Source of the DNA: an uncultured Bradyrhizobium sp.
GTDB lineage: Bacteria; Pseudomonadota; Alphaproteobacteria; Rhizobiales; Xanthobacteraceae
DNA length: 64,000 nt
Assembly (NCBI RefSeq): GCF_936943645.1
Contig: NZ_CAKZJO010000104.1
Location: 1 to 64,000, forward strand
Direction of reading: 5' to 3'
Every line of letters starts with the position of its first letter. The stretch's first letter is position 1. The notes below the pieces were generated by a model. That model ran no database searches. It saw only the letters and a list, made by a program, of their open reading frames with translations, and was not told where the DNA came from. A program made the translations under genes and the position numbers. This document shows positions 51,854-62,260 of the stretch, piece by piece.

Positions 51854-52246
51854 ATGCGAAAGTTCCTGACCGCGCTGATCGTGATTCCGCTGGGCCTGAT
51901 CCTGGTGGCGTTTGCCGTCGCCAACCGGCATTTTGTCACGGTCTCGTTCGATCCCTTCATTTCGAACGACCCGTCATTGGAGATCACGCTACCTCTGTTT
52001 CTGCTGCTGATCCTCGTGGCTGTGCTGGGTGTCGTGGCCGGTGGCTGTGCCGTCTGGTTCGGCCAGCGGCATTGGCGGCGCGCCGCGCGCCGGCATGAGG
52101 CCGAAGCACGGGCTGCAAGGGGCGAACTGGCCGATTTGCGGGCCCAGGCGGCCGCGGCAAGGCCCGAGCCCCAGCGCCTTCCCGTTCCCTCCGGGGTCGG
52201 GCTTTACGGGCCTGTCGGGCGAGACAAGCAGCGCGCGACGTTGTAG
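51854..52246 (+). CDS. lapA: LapA family membrane protein
   Basis: A 130-residue protein with two membrane helices (FLTALIVIPLGLILVAFAVA and ITLPLFLLLILVAVLGVVAGG) and a cytoplasmic coiled-coil tail rich in Arg/Ala/Glu (RRAARRHEAEARAARGELADLRAQ). This matches LapA, which in E. coli with LapB controls LPS assembly through LpxC turnover. No lapB is seen next to it here. The context ihfB-lapA-trpF is conserved in Rhizobiales. Confidence 0.85.
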   Translation: MRKFLTALIVIPLGLILVAFAVANRHFVTVSFDPFISNDPSLEITLPLFLLLILVAVLGVVAGGCAVWFGQRHWRRAARRHEAEARAARGELADLRAQAAAARPEPQRLPVPSGVGLYGPVGRDKQRATL

Positions 52247-52311
52247 AAGCGGCCCCGACCGAAAACCCTGTTTTCCGGCCGCGGCTTGCGGCCTCCATTT
52301 GCTTTGAGACC

Positions 52312-52982
52312 ATGTCCCTGCTCATCAAAATCTGCGGCCTGTCCACGCGAGAGACGCTTGAAGTAGCGCTCGACGCCGGCGCCGACATGGTGGGGTTCGT
52401 GTTCTTTCCGCCCTCGCCGCGCCACCTGTCCCTGGAGCTCGGGCGTGAGCTCGGCCGCCAGGTGAAAGGCCGCGCGCTCAAGGTGGCGCTCAGCGTCGAC
52501 GCCGACGATGCGACGCTCGACAACATCATGGATGCGCTCTCGCCTGATATCTTCCAGCTTCACGGCAAGGAAAGCGTCGCACGGCTGCGCGACATCAAGC
52601 AGCGGTTCGGCCGCCCGGTGATGAAGGCGGTCCCGGTCGCGACATCAGCCGATCTCGCCGTGCTGCCGGGCTATGCCGCGGTCGCCGATCGCATCCTGTT
52701 CGATGCGCGCGCGCCGAAGGATGCGACGCGGCCCGGCGGCTTGGGGGAGCCGTTTGACTGGCACCTGCTCGAAAATCTTGATCTGAAGCTGCCCTACATG
52801 GTCTCGGGCGGGCTGCACGCCGATAACCTGGCCGAAGCGCTTCGCGTCACCCGCGCCGGCGGCGTCGACGTGTCCTCCGGCGTCGAGAGCGCCCCCGGCG
52901 TCAAGGATCCTGAAATGATCAAGGCCTTCATCCGCGCCGCGCGCGCTACCCAAGAGTTGAGCGTCAGAGAGTTGAGCGTCCG

Positions 52983-52986
<4 letters not shown>
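52312..52986 (+). CDS. trpF: Phosphoribosylanthranilate isomerase
   Basis: A 224-residue TIM-barrel enzyme. Signature LLIKICGLSTRETLEVALDAGADMVGFVFFPPSPRHL, with the catalytic Cys in KICG and the Asp probably in KPYMVSGGLHADNLAEAL-like region. It converts PRA to CdRP in tryptophan synthesis. The last residues ELSVRELSVR come from a 15-bp tandem duplication just before the stop. It overlaps trpB by ATGA. Confidence 0.95.
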
Positions 52987-54193
<1,207 letters not shown>

Positions 54194-54197
<4 letters not shown>

Positions 54198-55030
54198 CCA
54201 CGCGTATCGACACCCGTTTCGCCGAACTGAAGAAGCAGGGCCGCGCGGCCTTCGTGACCTATGTGATGGCCGGCGATCCCGATCTCACGACGTCGCTCGA
54301 TATCGTCAAGGCGCTGCCCAAGGCAGGCGCCGACGTCATCGAGCTCGGCATTCCCTTCACCGATCCGATGGCGGATGGTCCCTCGATTCAGGCTGCAGGT
54401 CTGCGCGCGCTCAAGGCCGGCATGACCTTGAGGAAGACGCTGGAGCTGGTGCGCGACTTCCGCAAGGCCGACAGCGTCACGCCGCTGGTGCTGATGGGGT
54501 ATTACAATCCGATCTACATCTACGGCGTCGACAAGTTCCTGGCTGATGCCAAGACGTCGGGCGTTGACGGCCTGATCATCGTCGATTTGCCGCCGGAGGA
54601 AGACGAGGAGCTCTGCCTGCCCGCGCTGAAGGCCGGCCTGAACTTCATTCGCCTGGCGACCCCGACCACCGACGACAAGCGCCTGCCTGCGGTGCTCGCG
54701 AACACGTCGGGCTTCGTCTACTACGTCTCGATCGCCGGCATCACCGGTGCCGCGGCCGCGGACGCCAATGCCGTCGGCGATGCCGTCGCCCGCATCAAGC
54801 GGCACACGAGCTTGCCGATCTGCGTTGGCTTTGGCATCCGCACGCCGGAGGCGGCGCGCGCCATTGCCGAGAAGGCCGATGGTTCGGTGGTCGGCACCGC
54901 GCTGGTCGATGCGCTCAAGAACAGCCTCGATGCCGAGGGGCGGGCGACCGCCAAGACCGTTAACGCCGTCGCCGAGTTGACGGCGGCCCTGGCCCGGGGC
55001 GTCAAGGGCGCGAAGCAAGCGGCCGGATAG
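54194..55030 (+). CDS. trpA: Tryptophan synthase alpha chain
   Basis: A 278-residue TIM-barrel protein starting GTG 54194 (GTGA overlap with trpB). Catalytic Glu in GADVIELGIPFTDPMADGP, catalytic Asp in LIIVDLPPEEDEEL, and phosphate loop VGFGIRTPEAARAI. It cleaves indole-3-glycerol phosphate to indole. Together with TrpB it forms the alpha2-beta2 complex. Confidence 0.97.
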
Positions 55031-55141
55031 GCCATAATTCCGCTTTTGGAGCGGGCGACACGGCGGCTTGCCGGGCAGGAGCCCGGCCGCCATATATCCT
55101 TTCTGGCGACCCCTAGACGGGCTCGCACATCGGAGCAAACC

Positions 55142-56083
55142 ATGAACTGGCTTACCAATGTGGTCCGGCCGAAGATCCGCAACATGCTGCGGCGGGAGAC
55201 GCCGGAGAATTTGTGGATCAAGTGCCCGGATTCCGGACAGCTCGTGTTCTACAAGGACGTCGAGGCCAACCAGTTCGTCATTCCCGGCTCGAACTACCAC
55301 ATGCGCATGGGCGCGGTGGCGCGCTTGAAGTCGATCTTCGACAACGAGACCTGGTTCGACGTCGCGCTGCCCGACGTCACGCCCGACCCGCTCAAGTTTC
55401 GCGACGAGAAGAAATACGTCGATCGCATCAAGGACGCCCGCGCGCGTACCAATTTGAATGACGCGATCAAGGTCGGCTACGGCAAGCTCGAAGGCGCCGG
55501 CGTCGTCGTCGCCGTGCAGGACTTCGACTTCATGGGCGGCTCGCTCGGCATGGCCGCAGGCGAGGCCATCGTGCGCGGGCTCGAGCTTGCGGTCGAGAAG
55601 AAGTCGCCGTTCATCGTGTTCGCGGCCTCCGGCGGCGCGCGCATGCAGGAAGGCATCCTGTCGCTGATGCAGATGCCGCGCACGACGGTTGCCGTGCAGA
55701 TGCTGCGCGAGGCGAAGCAACCCTATATCGTCGTGCTGACCAACCCGACCACGGGCGGCGTCACCGCGTCCTATGCGATGCTCGGCGACGTGCAGATCGC
55801 CGAGCCCGGTGCGCTGATCGGTTTTGCCGGCGCGCGTGTGATCGAGCAGACCATCCGTGAAAAGCTCCCCGAGGGCTTCCAGCGCGCCGAGTACCTCAAG
55901 GATCACGGCATGGTCGACATGGTCGTGCATCGCCACGAACTGCGTCCGACCCTGGCGCGGCTCTGCCGCCTGCTGACCAAGGCACCGGCGCAGGAAGGCG
56001 TATCGAAGTCCGTGCAGCCGGTCGCGAGCCCGGCGCAGATCGTCTCGGCCGCCGAGACGGCGCCGGCTGCGCCCCACGCGTGA
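55142..56083 (+). CDS. accD: Acetyl-CoA carboxylase carboxyltransferase subunit beta (Cys-depleted zinc ribbon)
   Basis: A 313-residue AccD. The crotonase-type core is intact: DFDFMGGSLGMAAGEAIVRG, FAASGGARMQEGILSLMQM, NPTTGGVTASYAMLGDV and GFAGARVIEQT. The N-terminal zinc ribbon, CxxC-x15-CxxC in E. coli, retains only one Cys (LWIKCPDSGQ..VIPGSNYHMRM), so zinc binding is unlikely; Rhizobiales homologues share this. It transfers carboxyl from biotin-carrier to acetyl-CoA with AccA. It follows trpA and overlaps folC by GTGA. Confidence 0.95.
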   Translation: MNWLTNVVRPKIRNMLRRETPENLWIKCPDSGQLVFYKDVEANQFVIPGSNYHMRMGAVARLKSIFDNETWFDVALPDVTPDPLKFRDEKKYVDRIKDARARTNLNDAIKVGYGKLEGAGVVVAVQDFDFMGGSLGMAAGEAIVRGLELAVEKKSPFIVFAASGGARMQEGILSLMQMPRTTVAVQMLREAKQPYIVVLTNPTTGGVTASYAMLGDVQIAEPGALIGFAGARVIEQTIREKLPEGFQRAEYLKDHGMVDMVVHRHELRPTLARLCRLLTKAPAQEGVSKSVQPVASPAQIVSAAETAPAAPHA

Positions 56084-57423
56084 ACGCGTCCCCTGACAGC
56101 ACCAAGACGCCGCTCGGCGAATTGATCGGGCGGCTGTCGGCCCTGCATCAGAAGCGCATCGATCTGGGGCTGGAGCGGATGCACCGCCTGCTCGAGCGGC
56201 TCGGCCATCCCGAACGCAAGCTGCCGCCGGTGATCCATGTCGCCGGTACTAACGGCAAGGGCTCGACGGTCGCCTATCTGCGCGCGACGCTGGAGGCGGC
56301 GGGTTTGCGCGCTCACGCCTACACCTCGCCCTATCTCGTCCGCATCAACGAATGTTTTCGCCTTGGCCGCGTCGGCGGCGGCGTGCTCGTGGGTGACGAC
56401 CAGTTGCGCGCCGCGCTGGAAGAGGTCGAGCGCGTCAATGCCGGCGAGCCGGCAACGGTGTTCGAGCTGAAGACCGCCGCGGCGTTTCTTTTGTTCGCGC
56501 AAAACCCGGCCGATGTGGTGCTGCTCGAAGTCGGCCTCGGCGGCCGGCTCGACTCGACCAATGTCGTCGATGCGCCTGCGGCCTGCGTGATCACCCCCGT
56601 CAGCATGGACCACATGGATTTCCTCGGGGACACGCTGGCGTCGATCGCGGGCGAGAAGGCCGCGATCATCAAGCGCGGGGTGCCCGTGATCTGCGCCGAG
56701 CAATGGCCGGAGGCGATGGCCGTGATCGAGGCGCAGGCCAAGCGCATGCGCGCGCCGCTGTTTGCGGCGAACGAGAGCTGGCACGTCAATGTCGAGCGGG
56801 GGCGCCTGGTCTATTCCGACGACCGCGGCCTGATGGACCTTCCGGCGCCGCGTCTGTTCGGCCGCCACCAGTTCGCCAATGCCGGCCTTGCCATCGCAAC
56901 GCTGCGCGCGATCCCGCATTTCAAGGTGAGCCAGGCCGCGTTCGAGGCCGGCATCGTCGGTGCCGAATGGCTGGCGCGGATGCAGCGCATCACCTCGGGT
57001 GAGTTGCTCGCGTGGGGCCCGCAGGGCTCCGAGATCTGGCTCGACGGCGGGCACAATGCCGAGGGCGGCCGCGTCGCGGCCGCTGCGCTCGGCGATCTCG
57101 AAGAGCGGGTGTCGCGGCCGCTCGTGGTCGTCGCCGGCATGATGGCCAACAAGGACGCGCAAGCCTTCCTCCTCAATTTCGCCGGCCTGACCCGTCACAT
57201 CATCGCGGTACCGATCCCCGACACCGAGAACGTGATGCCGGCCGATCGCCTCGCAGACGCCGCGCGGAGCGTCGGCATGCACGTCGAGATCGCACCCGGC
57301 ATCGAGGCCGCGCTGCGCGCGCTGGCGAAGCTCGCCTACGAGACGCCCCCGCGCATTTTGATCACTGGCTCGCTTTATCTTGCCGGGCATGTGCTCGGCC
57401 TCAACGGCACGCCTCCTGCATAG
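56080..57423 (+). CDS. folC: Folylpolyglutamate synthase/dihydrofolate synthase
   Basis: A 447-residue Mur-ligase-fold enzyme. ATP loop HVAGTNGKGSTVAYLRATLEAAG, Mg site in FELKTAAAFLLFAQNPADVVLLEVGLGGRLDSTN, and C-domain WLDGGHNAEGGRVAAAALGDLE. It adds Glu to dihydropteroate and folates. GTG 56080 overlaps accD, so the two are coupled; the accD-folC order is widespread. Confidence 0.95.
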   Translation: MNASPDSTKTPLGELIGRLSALHQKRIDLGLERMHRLLERLGHPERKLPPVIHVAGTNGKGSTVAYLRATLEAAGLRAHAYTSPYLVRINECFRLGRVGGGVLVGDDQLRAALEEVERVNAGEPATVFELKTAAAFLLFAQNPADVVLLEVGLGGRLDSTNVVDAPAACVITPVSMDHMDFLGDTLASIAGEKAAIIKRGVPVICAEQWPEAMAVIEAQAKRMRAPLFAANESWHVNVERGRLVYSDDRGLMDLPAPRLFGRHQFANAGLAIATLRAIPHFKVSQAAFEAGIVGAEWLARMQRITSGELLAWGPQGSEIWLDGGHNAEGGRVAAAALGDLEERVSRPLVVVAGMMANKDAQAFLLNFAGLTRHIIAVPIPDTENVMPADRLADAARSVGMHVEIAPGIEAALRALAKLAYETPPRILITGSLYLAGHVLGLNGTPPA

Positions 57424-57428
57424 TTTTC

Positions 57429-57541
57429 GTCCCGGACGCGGTGCAGCGTGCAAGGCTGCCCCGCAGCCGGGACCCTGAGGCCACATAGATGGGCCCCGGC
57501 TCTGCAGCGCACCACTACGTGCTGCGCGGCGTCCGGGGCAC
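57429..57541. repeat. Intergenic inverted repeat
   Basis: GTCCCGGACGC near the start pairs with GCGTCCGGGG near the end, with a GTGCTGCGC/GCGCACCAC type inner stem. It fills the folC-phosphoesterase gap. Confidence 0.7.
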
Positions 57542-57557
57542 GAGAGCGAGAATCCCA

Positions 57558-58298
57558 ATGCGTTTTGCCGCCATCGCCGACGTCCACGGAAACTACCTCG
57601 CGCTGGAGGCGGTGCTCGCCGACATCCGTGCTACTGATATCACCGACATCGTCAATCTCGGCGACATGCTGAGCGGCCCGCTCGACGCACGCCGCACCAT
57701 CGAGATGCTGATGCCGCTCGATGCCGTGCACGTGCTCGGCAACCACGATCGCTATCTGCTCGACCGTCCGCCGGAGAAGATGGGGTCGTGGGATCGTCCC
57801 GCCCATGCAGCGCTCAACGCCACGCAGCTCGACTGGTTGCGCGCGCAGCCGATGACGCGCGTGTTTCGCGACCAGGTGTTCCTCTGTCACGCCACGCCAG
57901 AGAATGACGAAATCTACTGGCTCGACACCGTGCACGCCGACGGCACGGTCGCGCTGTCGCCGCTCGAACGCATCGAGCGGTTTGCGCAAGGCGTCACGCA
58001 GTCGCTGATCCTCTGCGCCCACACCCATCTCGCCCGCGCCGTCCGCTTGCGCGACGGCCGATTGATCGTCAATCCCGGCAGCGTCGGCAGCCCCGGCTAT
58101 CGTGACAAGCACCCGTTCCCGCATGTCGTCGAGGCCGGCACGCCGCACGCGCGTTATGCGATCCTCGAACTGGTGAATGGAAGTTGGCAGGTGACGTTCC
58201 GCCATATCACCTATGATCACGAAACGATGGCCGCGCTCGCACGCCGCAACAACCAGCCGGAGCTGGGACACGCGCTGGCGACCGGCTGGATCAAGTAG
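57558..58298 (+). CDS. Metallophosphoesterase (YfcE/MJ0936-like)
   Basis: A 246-residue calcineurin-like phosphoesterase. Metal ligands are in IADVHGNYLALE, NLGDMLSGP, VLGNHDRY, LCHATPEND and LCAHTHLARAV, and an INPGSVGSPGY loop closes the site. ATG 57558 starts the family MRFAAIADVHGN. Substrate is unknown; relatives act on cyclic or phosphodiester bonds. It is convergent with trxA over a shared hairpin. Confidence 0.9.
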   Translation: MRFAAIADVHGNYLALEAVLADIRATDITDIVNLGDMLSGPLDARRTIEMLMPLDAVHVLGNHDRYLLDRPPEKMGSWDRPAHAALNATQLDWLRAQPMTRVFRDQVFLCHATPENDEIYWLDTVHADGTVALSPLERIERFAQGVTQSLILCAHTHLARAVRLRDGRLIVNPGSVGSPGYRDKHPFPHVVEAGTPHARYAILELVNGSWQVTFRHITYDHETMAALARRNNQPELGHALATGWIK

Positions 58299-58300
58299 GG

Positions 58301-58332
58301 TAAAACAAAACGGCCGGCGATGAGCCGGCCGT
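58301..58332 (-). terminator. Terminator of trxA
   Basis: On the minus strand ACGGCCGGC/GCCGGCCGT with loop TCATC, then TTTTGTTTTA. It starts 31 bases after the trxA stop; the plus-strand side lacks a T-run. Confidence 0.88.
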
Positions 58333-58362
58333 TGCAGAATTTGCTCGTCACTGCGCCGCGGA

Positions 58363-58683
58363 TCAGACCGCCGATGTAATCCACTGCTGCAGCTTCGCCT
58401 TGGGCGCTGCGCCGACCTGGCGGGAGGCCATCTCGCCGCCCTTGAAAATCATCAGGGTCGGGATCGACATCACGCCGTATTTCGACGCGGTCTTCGGGCT
58501 CTCGTCGACGTTCAGCTTCACGATCTTGACCTTGTCGCCCATCGCGCCGGCGATCTCGTCGAGGGCGGGTGCGATCATGCGGCAGGGGCCGCACCATTCG
58601 GCCCAGAAATCGACGACGACAGGGCCGTTCGCCTTGAGCACTTCGGCTTCGAAATCGGTGTCAGAAACCTTGCCAACGGCCAT
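58363..58683 (-). CDS. trxA: Thioredoxin
   Basis: A 106-residue thioredoxin with active site WCGPC (Cys31, Cys34), catalytic-fold cis-Pro in YGVMSIPTLMIFKGG and Asp in VVVDFWAEW. It reduces protein disulfides in the cytoplasm. It lies just downstream of addA on the same strand, a common alphaproteobacterial order. Confidence 0.96.
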   Translation of the reverse strand: MAVGKVSDTDFEAEVLKANGPVVVDFWAEWCGPCRMIAPALDEIAGAMGDKVKIVKLNVDESPKTASKYGVMSIPTLMIFKGGEMASRQVGAAPKAKLQQWITSAV

Positions 58684-58750
58684 TTGAGTACCTCACTCGG
58701 TTAAACGAAACGGCGCGATACGGAATCGCGCCCGGGATCATCGTGCCAAC

Positions 58751-61700
58751 CTATGAACGGCCCCTTGCCGGGTCAAGGACGCTCACGCCGAGATGAAGGG
58801 ATGCCAGCGCCGCGTCCAGCGCGGGGGCTGAAATCTCCATATATTCAAGGGCCTCGGTCCAGAGCAGGACGGCCCGGATGGGCTTTTGGGGATAAAGCCG
58901 CGCCAGCACCGCCCGGTACAGCGCAAGCTGCCGGACATAGGCGACAGGCGCTTCAGCCGCGCTCTTGGGCGCCGCCTGATTGGTCTTGAAATCGACGATC
59001 AGAACCTCATCCGGGCGAACGACCAGCCGGTCGATCTGCCCCGAAACCAATGCCGGAGGGTGGCCCGGCCGCTCCAGTCGGCCGGCGATGGCGACTTCCG
59101 CCCGGCTGCCGCTGGCAAAGACCGGCGCAAACCGCGGTTCGGTGATCAAAGCGAGCACCTTGTCGGCCAGCGCGGCGCGGTCGGCCTCGGCCCAGACCGA
59201 AGCATTGCGCGTCATGAAGCCGAGCGCGGCCTCGCGCCGGCGCTCCGGGGCGATCTCAGGCAGGGATTGCAGCAGCCGGTGCACCAGCGTGCCACGCTGC
59301 AATGCGAGCGCGCGGGACTGGACCGACTCGCCTGACCGGACGCTGCGCCCCTCCTCGGCCGACTGGCCGGACGGGCGTACGGGATCGTCCTCGACGGCTT
59401 CACGCGGGGCCCGCGTTCGCAGCCAGTCCGGCAAAGCGACAGTTGCGTCAACGGACGCCGCTGGCGAGCCCAGCGCCGCCACATCCTCCGGACGGGCGAA
59501 CCGGGTGACCTTGCCGAGCGGCGTCTCGATGATTTGCTTGTCCAGGCCCGAGCCCGCGAGCCCGGTGTCGACCAGGTCGTACCAGCTCAGCTTGCGAACC
59601 GTCCTCATATTGCCCGGCATGCAGCCGCCGACGATCAGCCGGTCGGCCGCGCGCGTCATGGCGACATAGAGCAGGCGGCGATACTCGTCCTCGGTTTCCT
59701 CAAGCATGGCTTTGCGCGCGTCCGCGACGGGCTTTGGATCATCCGCCTTGCGCCCGGCCCAGACCACGACCTCGCCGCCATTGCCGCGCGGCACGTGGAT
59801 CAGCCGCACCCGCTGCGAGTCCGCCGGCGACGACGTCGTGTCGACCATGAACACGACCGAAGCTTCGAGGCCCTTGGCGCCGTGCACGGTCATCACCCGC
59901 ACCTCGTCGCGCGAGATCTCCATGTCGCGCTTCACCTCGGTGTCGGCCGAGCGCAGCCAGGCCATGAAGCCCTGCAGCGAGGCCGGCGCCTTGCGCTCAT
60001 AGTTCAGCGCGAGCTCCAGGAATTCGTCGAGCGCGTCGTTGGCCTCATGACCGAGCCGGCGCAGGATGCGCGCGCGCCCGCCGTCGCCGCCGAGCAGCCA
60101 GGCGTAGAACGCGAACGGCGTCTCCTCGCGGGCACGCATCTCGCAGGCTTCCAGGCGCCCCAGCACGGTTGCGAACTTCTCGCTTCCGGCGGCGTGCTCG
60201 CCGAGCGCGCGGCGCAGCGATCCCTTGCGATCATGGGCGAGCACGAACAGATCGTCGTCATCGAGACCGAACAGCGGGCTCTTCAGCGCCACCGCCAGCG
60301 CGAGGTCATCCTGCGGCAGCAGCAGCGCATCCGCGAGGTTCATCAGATCGATGATGCCGATATGCTCGGTCAGCTTCAGTCGGTCGGCGCCCGCGACGGG
60401 AACGCCAGCGTGCTTGAGTGCCTGGATGACGGCGTCGAAGGCGTTGCCGCGCCGGCGCACCAGGATCAGCATGTCGCCATAGCGCAGCGGCCTGCGCTCG
60501 CCGGCGTGCCCGGTCAGCGTGCCGCTCTCGACCAGCCGCTTGATCTCGGCCTGGATACGGCGGGCAAGCTTGACCTCGGGGCTGGTGGCGGCGACGCCGT
60601 CGAACGGCGCGCGCCAGCCTTCGATCTCCTGCCGGTCGTCGGCTTCCGCGAGATCCCACAGCTCGATCACGCTGGGGCCGGCGTCAGTGAGCGCATTGTG
60701 CAGGGGATGGCCGATCTCGACCGAATGGATGCTCTTGTAGATCTGGGGATCGCGGAAGACGTGGTCAACCGAGTGCAGGATCGTCGCGCCCGAGCGGAAC
60801 GAGTAGGTGAAGGCCACGGGATCGAATTTCAGTCCGGCGGCTGTGAACTTGCGGTGCAGCTCGCGCCGGCGCGCGTCGAACTCGTGGGGAGCTGCGCCCT
60901 GGAACGAGAAGATCGACTGCTTCTCGTCGCCGACCGCGAAGACCGTGCGGTTCAGTCCCTCGCGCGCGCCTTCGCCAGCCGTGAATTCCGAGATGATGTG
61001 CGCAACGATGTCCCATTGCCGTGGGCTGGTGTCCTGGGCTTCGTCGATCAGCACATGGTCGACGCCGCGGTCGAGCTTGTAATGCACCCAGCCCGAGGAG
61101 ATGCGGTCGAGCATCGCCAGCGTCTTGTCGATGAGGTCGTCATAGTCGAGCAGGCCACGTTCCTGCTTCTCGCGGCGGTAGTTGGCCGCAGCTGCGGTCG
61201 CGATGTGCAGCAGGGCCGCAGTGCGGTCGCGCATCGTCACCGCGCGGCGCTTCTCGACCAAGCCACTGACGCGCTGCGCCTCGTTCTCGAACAGGCGCGC
61301 GACGGACGGATTGTGCTCGCCGAACTTCTTGGTCAGCACCGCCTTGCGCGGCAGCTTTTCATCAGTGAGGAAGACGGACAGATAGGCATCGACCTGCGCG
61401 CTGCCGGAAAACACCTTGGCCTCGCGAAGGCGGGAGGCCTGATCATTATCGGACTTGCTGCCGTCCTCCAGCGCAAAGGCAATGTCGTCCCAGCGCGAGC
61501 GTGGCAGGTAGGGCCCATCGAGGATGTCCGTCTCGACGTCCTCGATGTTGTCGCTCGCATCGACACCCAGCGCCACCGCCATCTGTGCCGCCGCGGCTTC
61601 GACGTTGCCGGCCCCGTCGGTCCAGGCCATGAAATGATCACGGCTGAGACAGGCCTCGCGCACGACCTCCTTGAAGGTGACGTCGGCGGCGTTCGCCATC

Positions 61701-62260
61701 GCGGTCAGCAGGGCGCGGCCCGTGACGCTGTCAGGCGCGCGCGCGGCCTCGAGCAGCACCTTCAGATTGGCGCGCTCCATCATGTCGTTCTGATCGCGCT
61801 CGTCGATGACGGAGAAGCGCGCGGGGACGTTGGCCTCGAACGGGAACTGCTGGAGCAGGCGTGTGCACAGCGCGTGGATGGTCTGCACCTTGAGCCCGCC
61901 CGGCGTCTCCAGCGCGCAGGCGAACAGCTTTCGCGCCTCACGCCGCAGCTTTGCGCCGGGGTGCGGGATGCCGACTGCCCTGATCGCCGCGTCGAGCGCG
62001 GTGTCGTCCAGCGTCACCCAATGGCCAAGCGTCGTAAACACGCGCTCGGCCATGTTGGCGGCGGCGGCCTTGGTGAAGGTGATGCAGAGAATTTTCTCGG
62101 GCGGCACCCCCGACAGCAGCAGGCGGATCACGCGCTGCACCAGCACGTGCGTCTTGCCCGAGCCGGCATTGGCCGACACGAAGGCCGACGCGGTCGGATC
62201 GGATGCACGCGCCTGCCGGGCGCGCACCTCGTCGGGGATGGGGCGCGGGACCTTCACCAT
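58751..62260 (-). CDS. addA: Double-strand break repair helicase-nuclease AddA
   Basis: A 1169-residue UvrD-family helicase with a C-terminal RecB-like nuclease. Walker A SANAGSGKTHVLVQR (about residues 28-42), Walker B LIDEAQDTSPRQW, motif V VMTVHGAKGLEASVVF, then nuclease SGQIDRLVVRPDEVLIVDFKTNQ. With AddB it resects DNA ends in place of RecBCD. ATG 62260 is used; the addB stop (62254-62256) lies inside its first codons, so they are coupled. Confidence 0.95.
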   Translation of the reverse strand: MVKVPRPIPDEVRARQARASDPTASAFVSANAGSGKTHVLVQRVIRLLLSGVPPEKILCITFTKAAAANMAERVFTTLGHWVTLDDTALDAAIRAVGIPHPGAKLRREARKLFACALETPGGLKVQTIHALCTRLLQQFPFEANVPARFSVIDERDQNDMMERANLKVLLEAARAPDSVTGRALLTAMANAADVTFKEVVREACLSRDHFMAWTDGAGNVEAAAAQMAVALGVDASDNIEDVETDILDGPYLPRSRWDDIAFALEDGSKSDNDQASRLREAKVFSGSAQVDAYLSVFLTDEKLPRKAVLTKKFGEHNPSVARLFENEAQRVSGLVEKRRAVTMRDRTAALLHIATAAAANYRREKQERGLLDYDDLIDKTLAMLDRISSGWVHYKLDRGVDHVLIDEAQDTSPRQWDIVAHIISEFTAGEGAREGLNRTVFAVGDEKQSIFSFQGAAPHEFDARRRELHRKFTAAGLKFDPVAFTYSFRSGATILHSVDHVFRDPQIYKSIHSVEIGHPLHNALTDAGPSVIELWDLAEADDRQEIEGWRAPFDGVAATSPEVKLARRIQAEIKRLVESGTLTGHAGERRPLRYGDMLILVRRRGNAFDAVIQALKHAGVPVAGADRLKLTEHIGIIDLMNLADALLLPQDDLALAVALKSPLFGLDDDDLFVLAHDRKGSLRRALGEHAAGSEKFATVLGRLEACEMRAREETPFAFYAWLLGGDGGRARILRRLGHEANDALDEFLELALNYERKAPASLQGFMAWLRSADTEVKRDMEISRDEVRVMTVHGAKGLEASVVFMVDTTSSPADSQRVRLIHVPRGNGGEVVVWAGRKADDPKPVADARKAMLEETEDEYRRLLYVAMTRAADRLIVGGCMPGNMRTVRKLSWYDLVDTGLAGSGLDKQIIETPLGKVTRFARPEDVAALGSPAASVDATVALPDWLRTRAPREAVEDDPVRPSGQSAEEGRSVRSGESVQSRALALQRGTLVHRLLQSLPEIAPERRREAALGFMTRNASVWAEADRAALADKVLALITEPRFAPVFASGSRAEVAIAGRLERPGHPPALVSGQIDRLVVRPDEVLIVDFKTNQAAPKSAAEAPVAYVRQLALYRAVLARLYPQKPIRAVLLWTEALEYMEISAPALDAALASLHLGVSVLDPARGRS

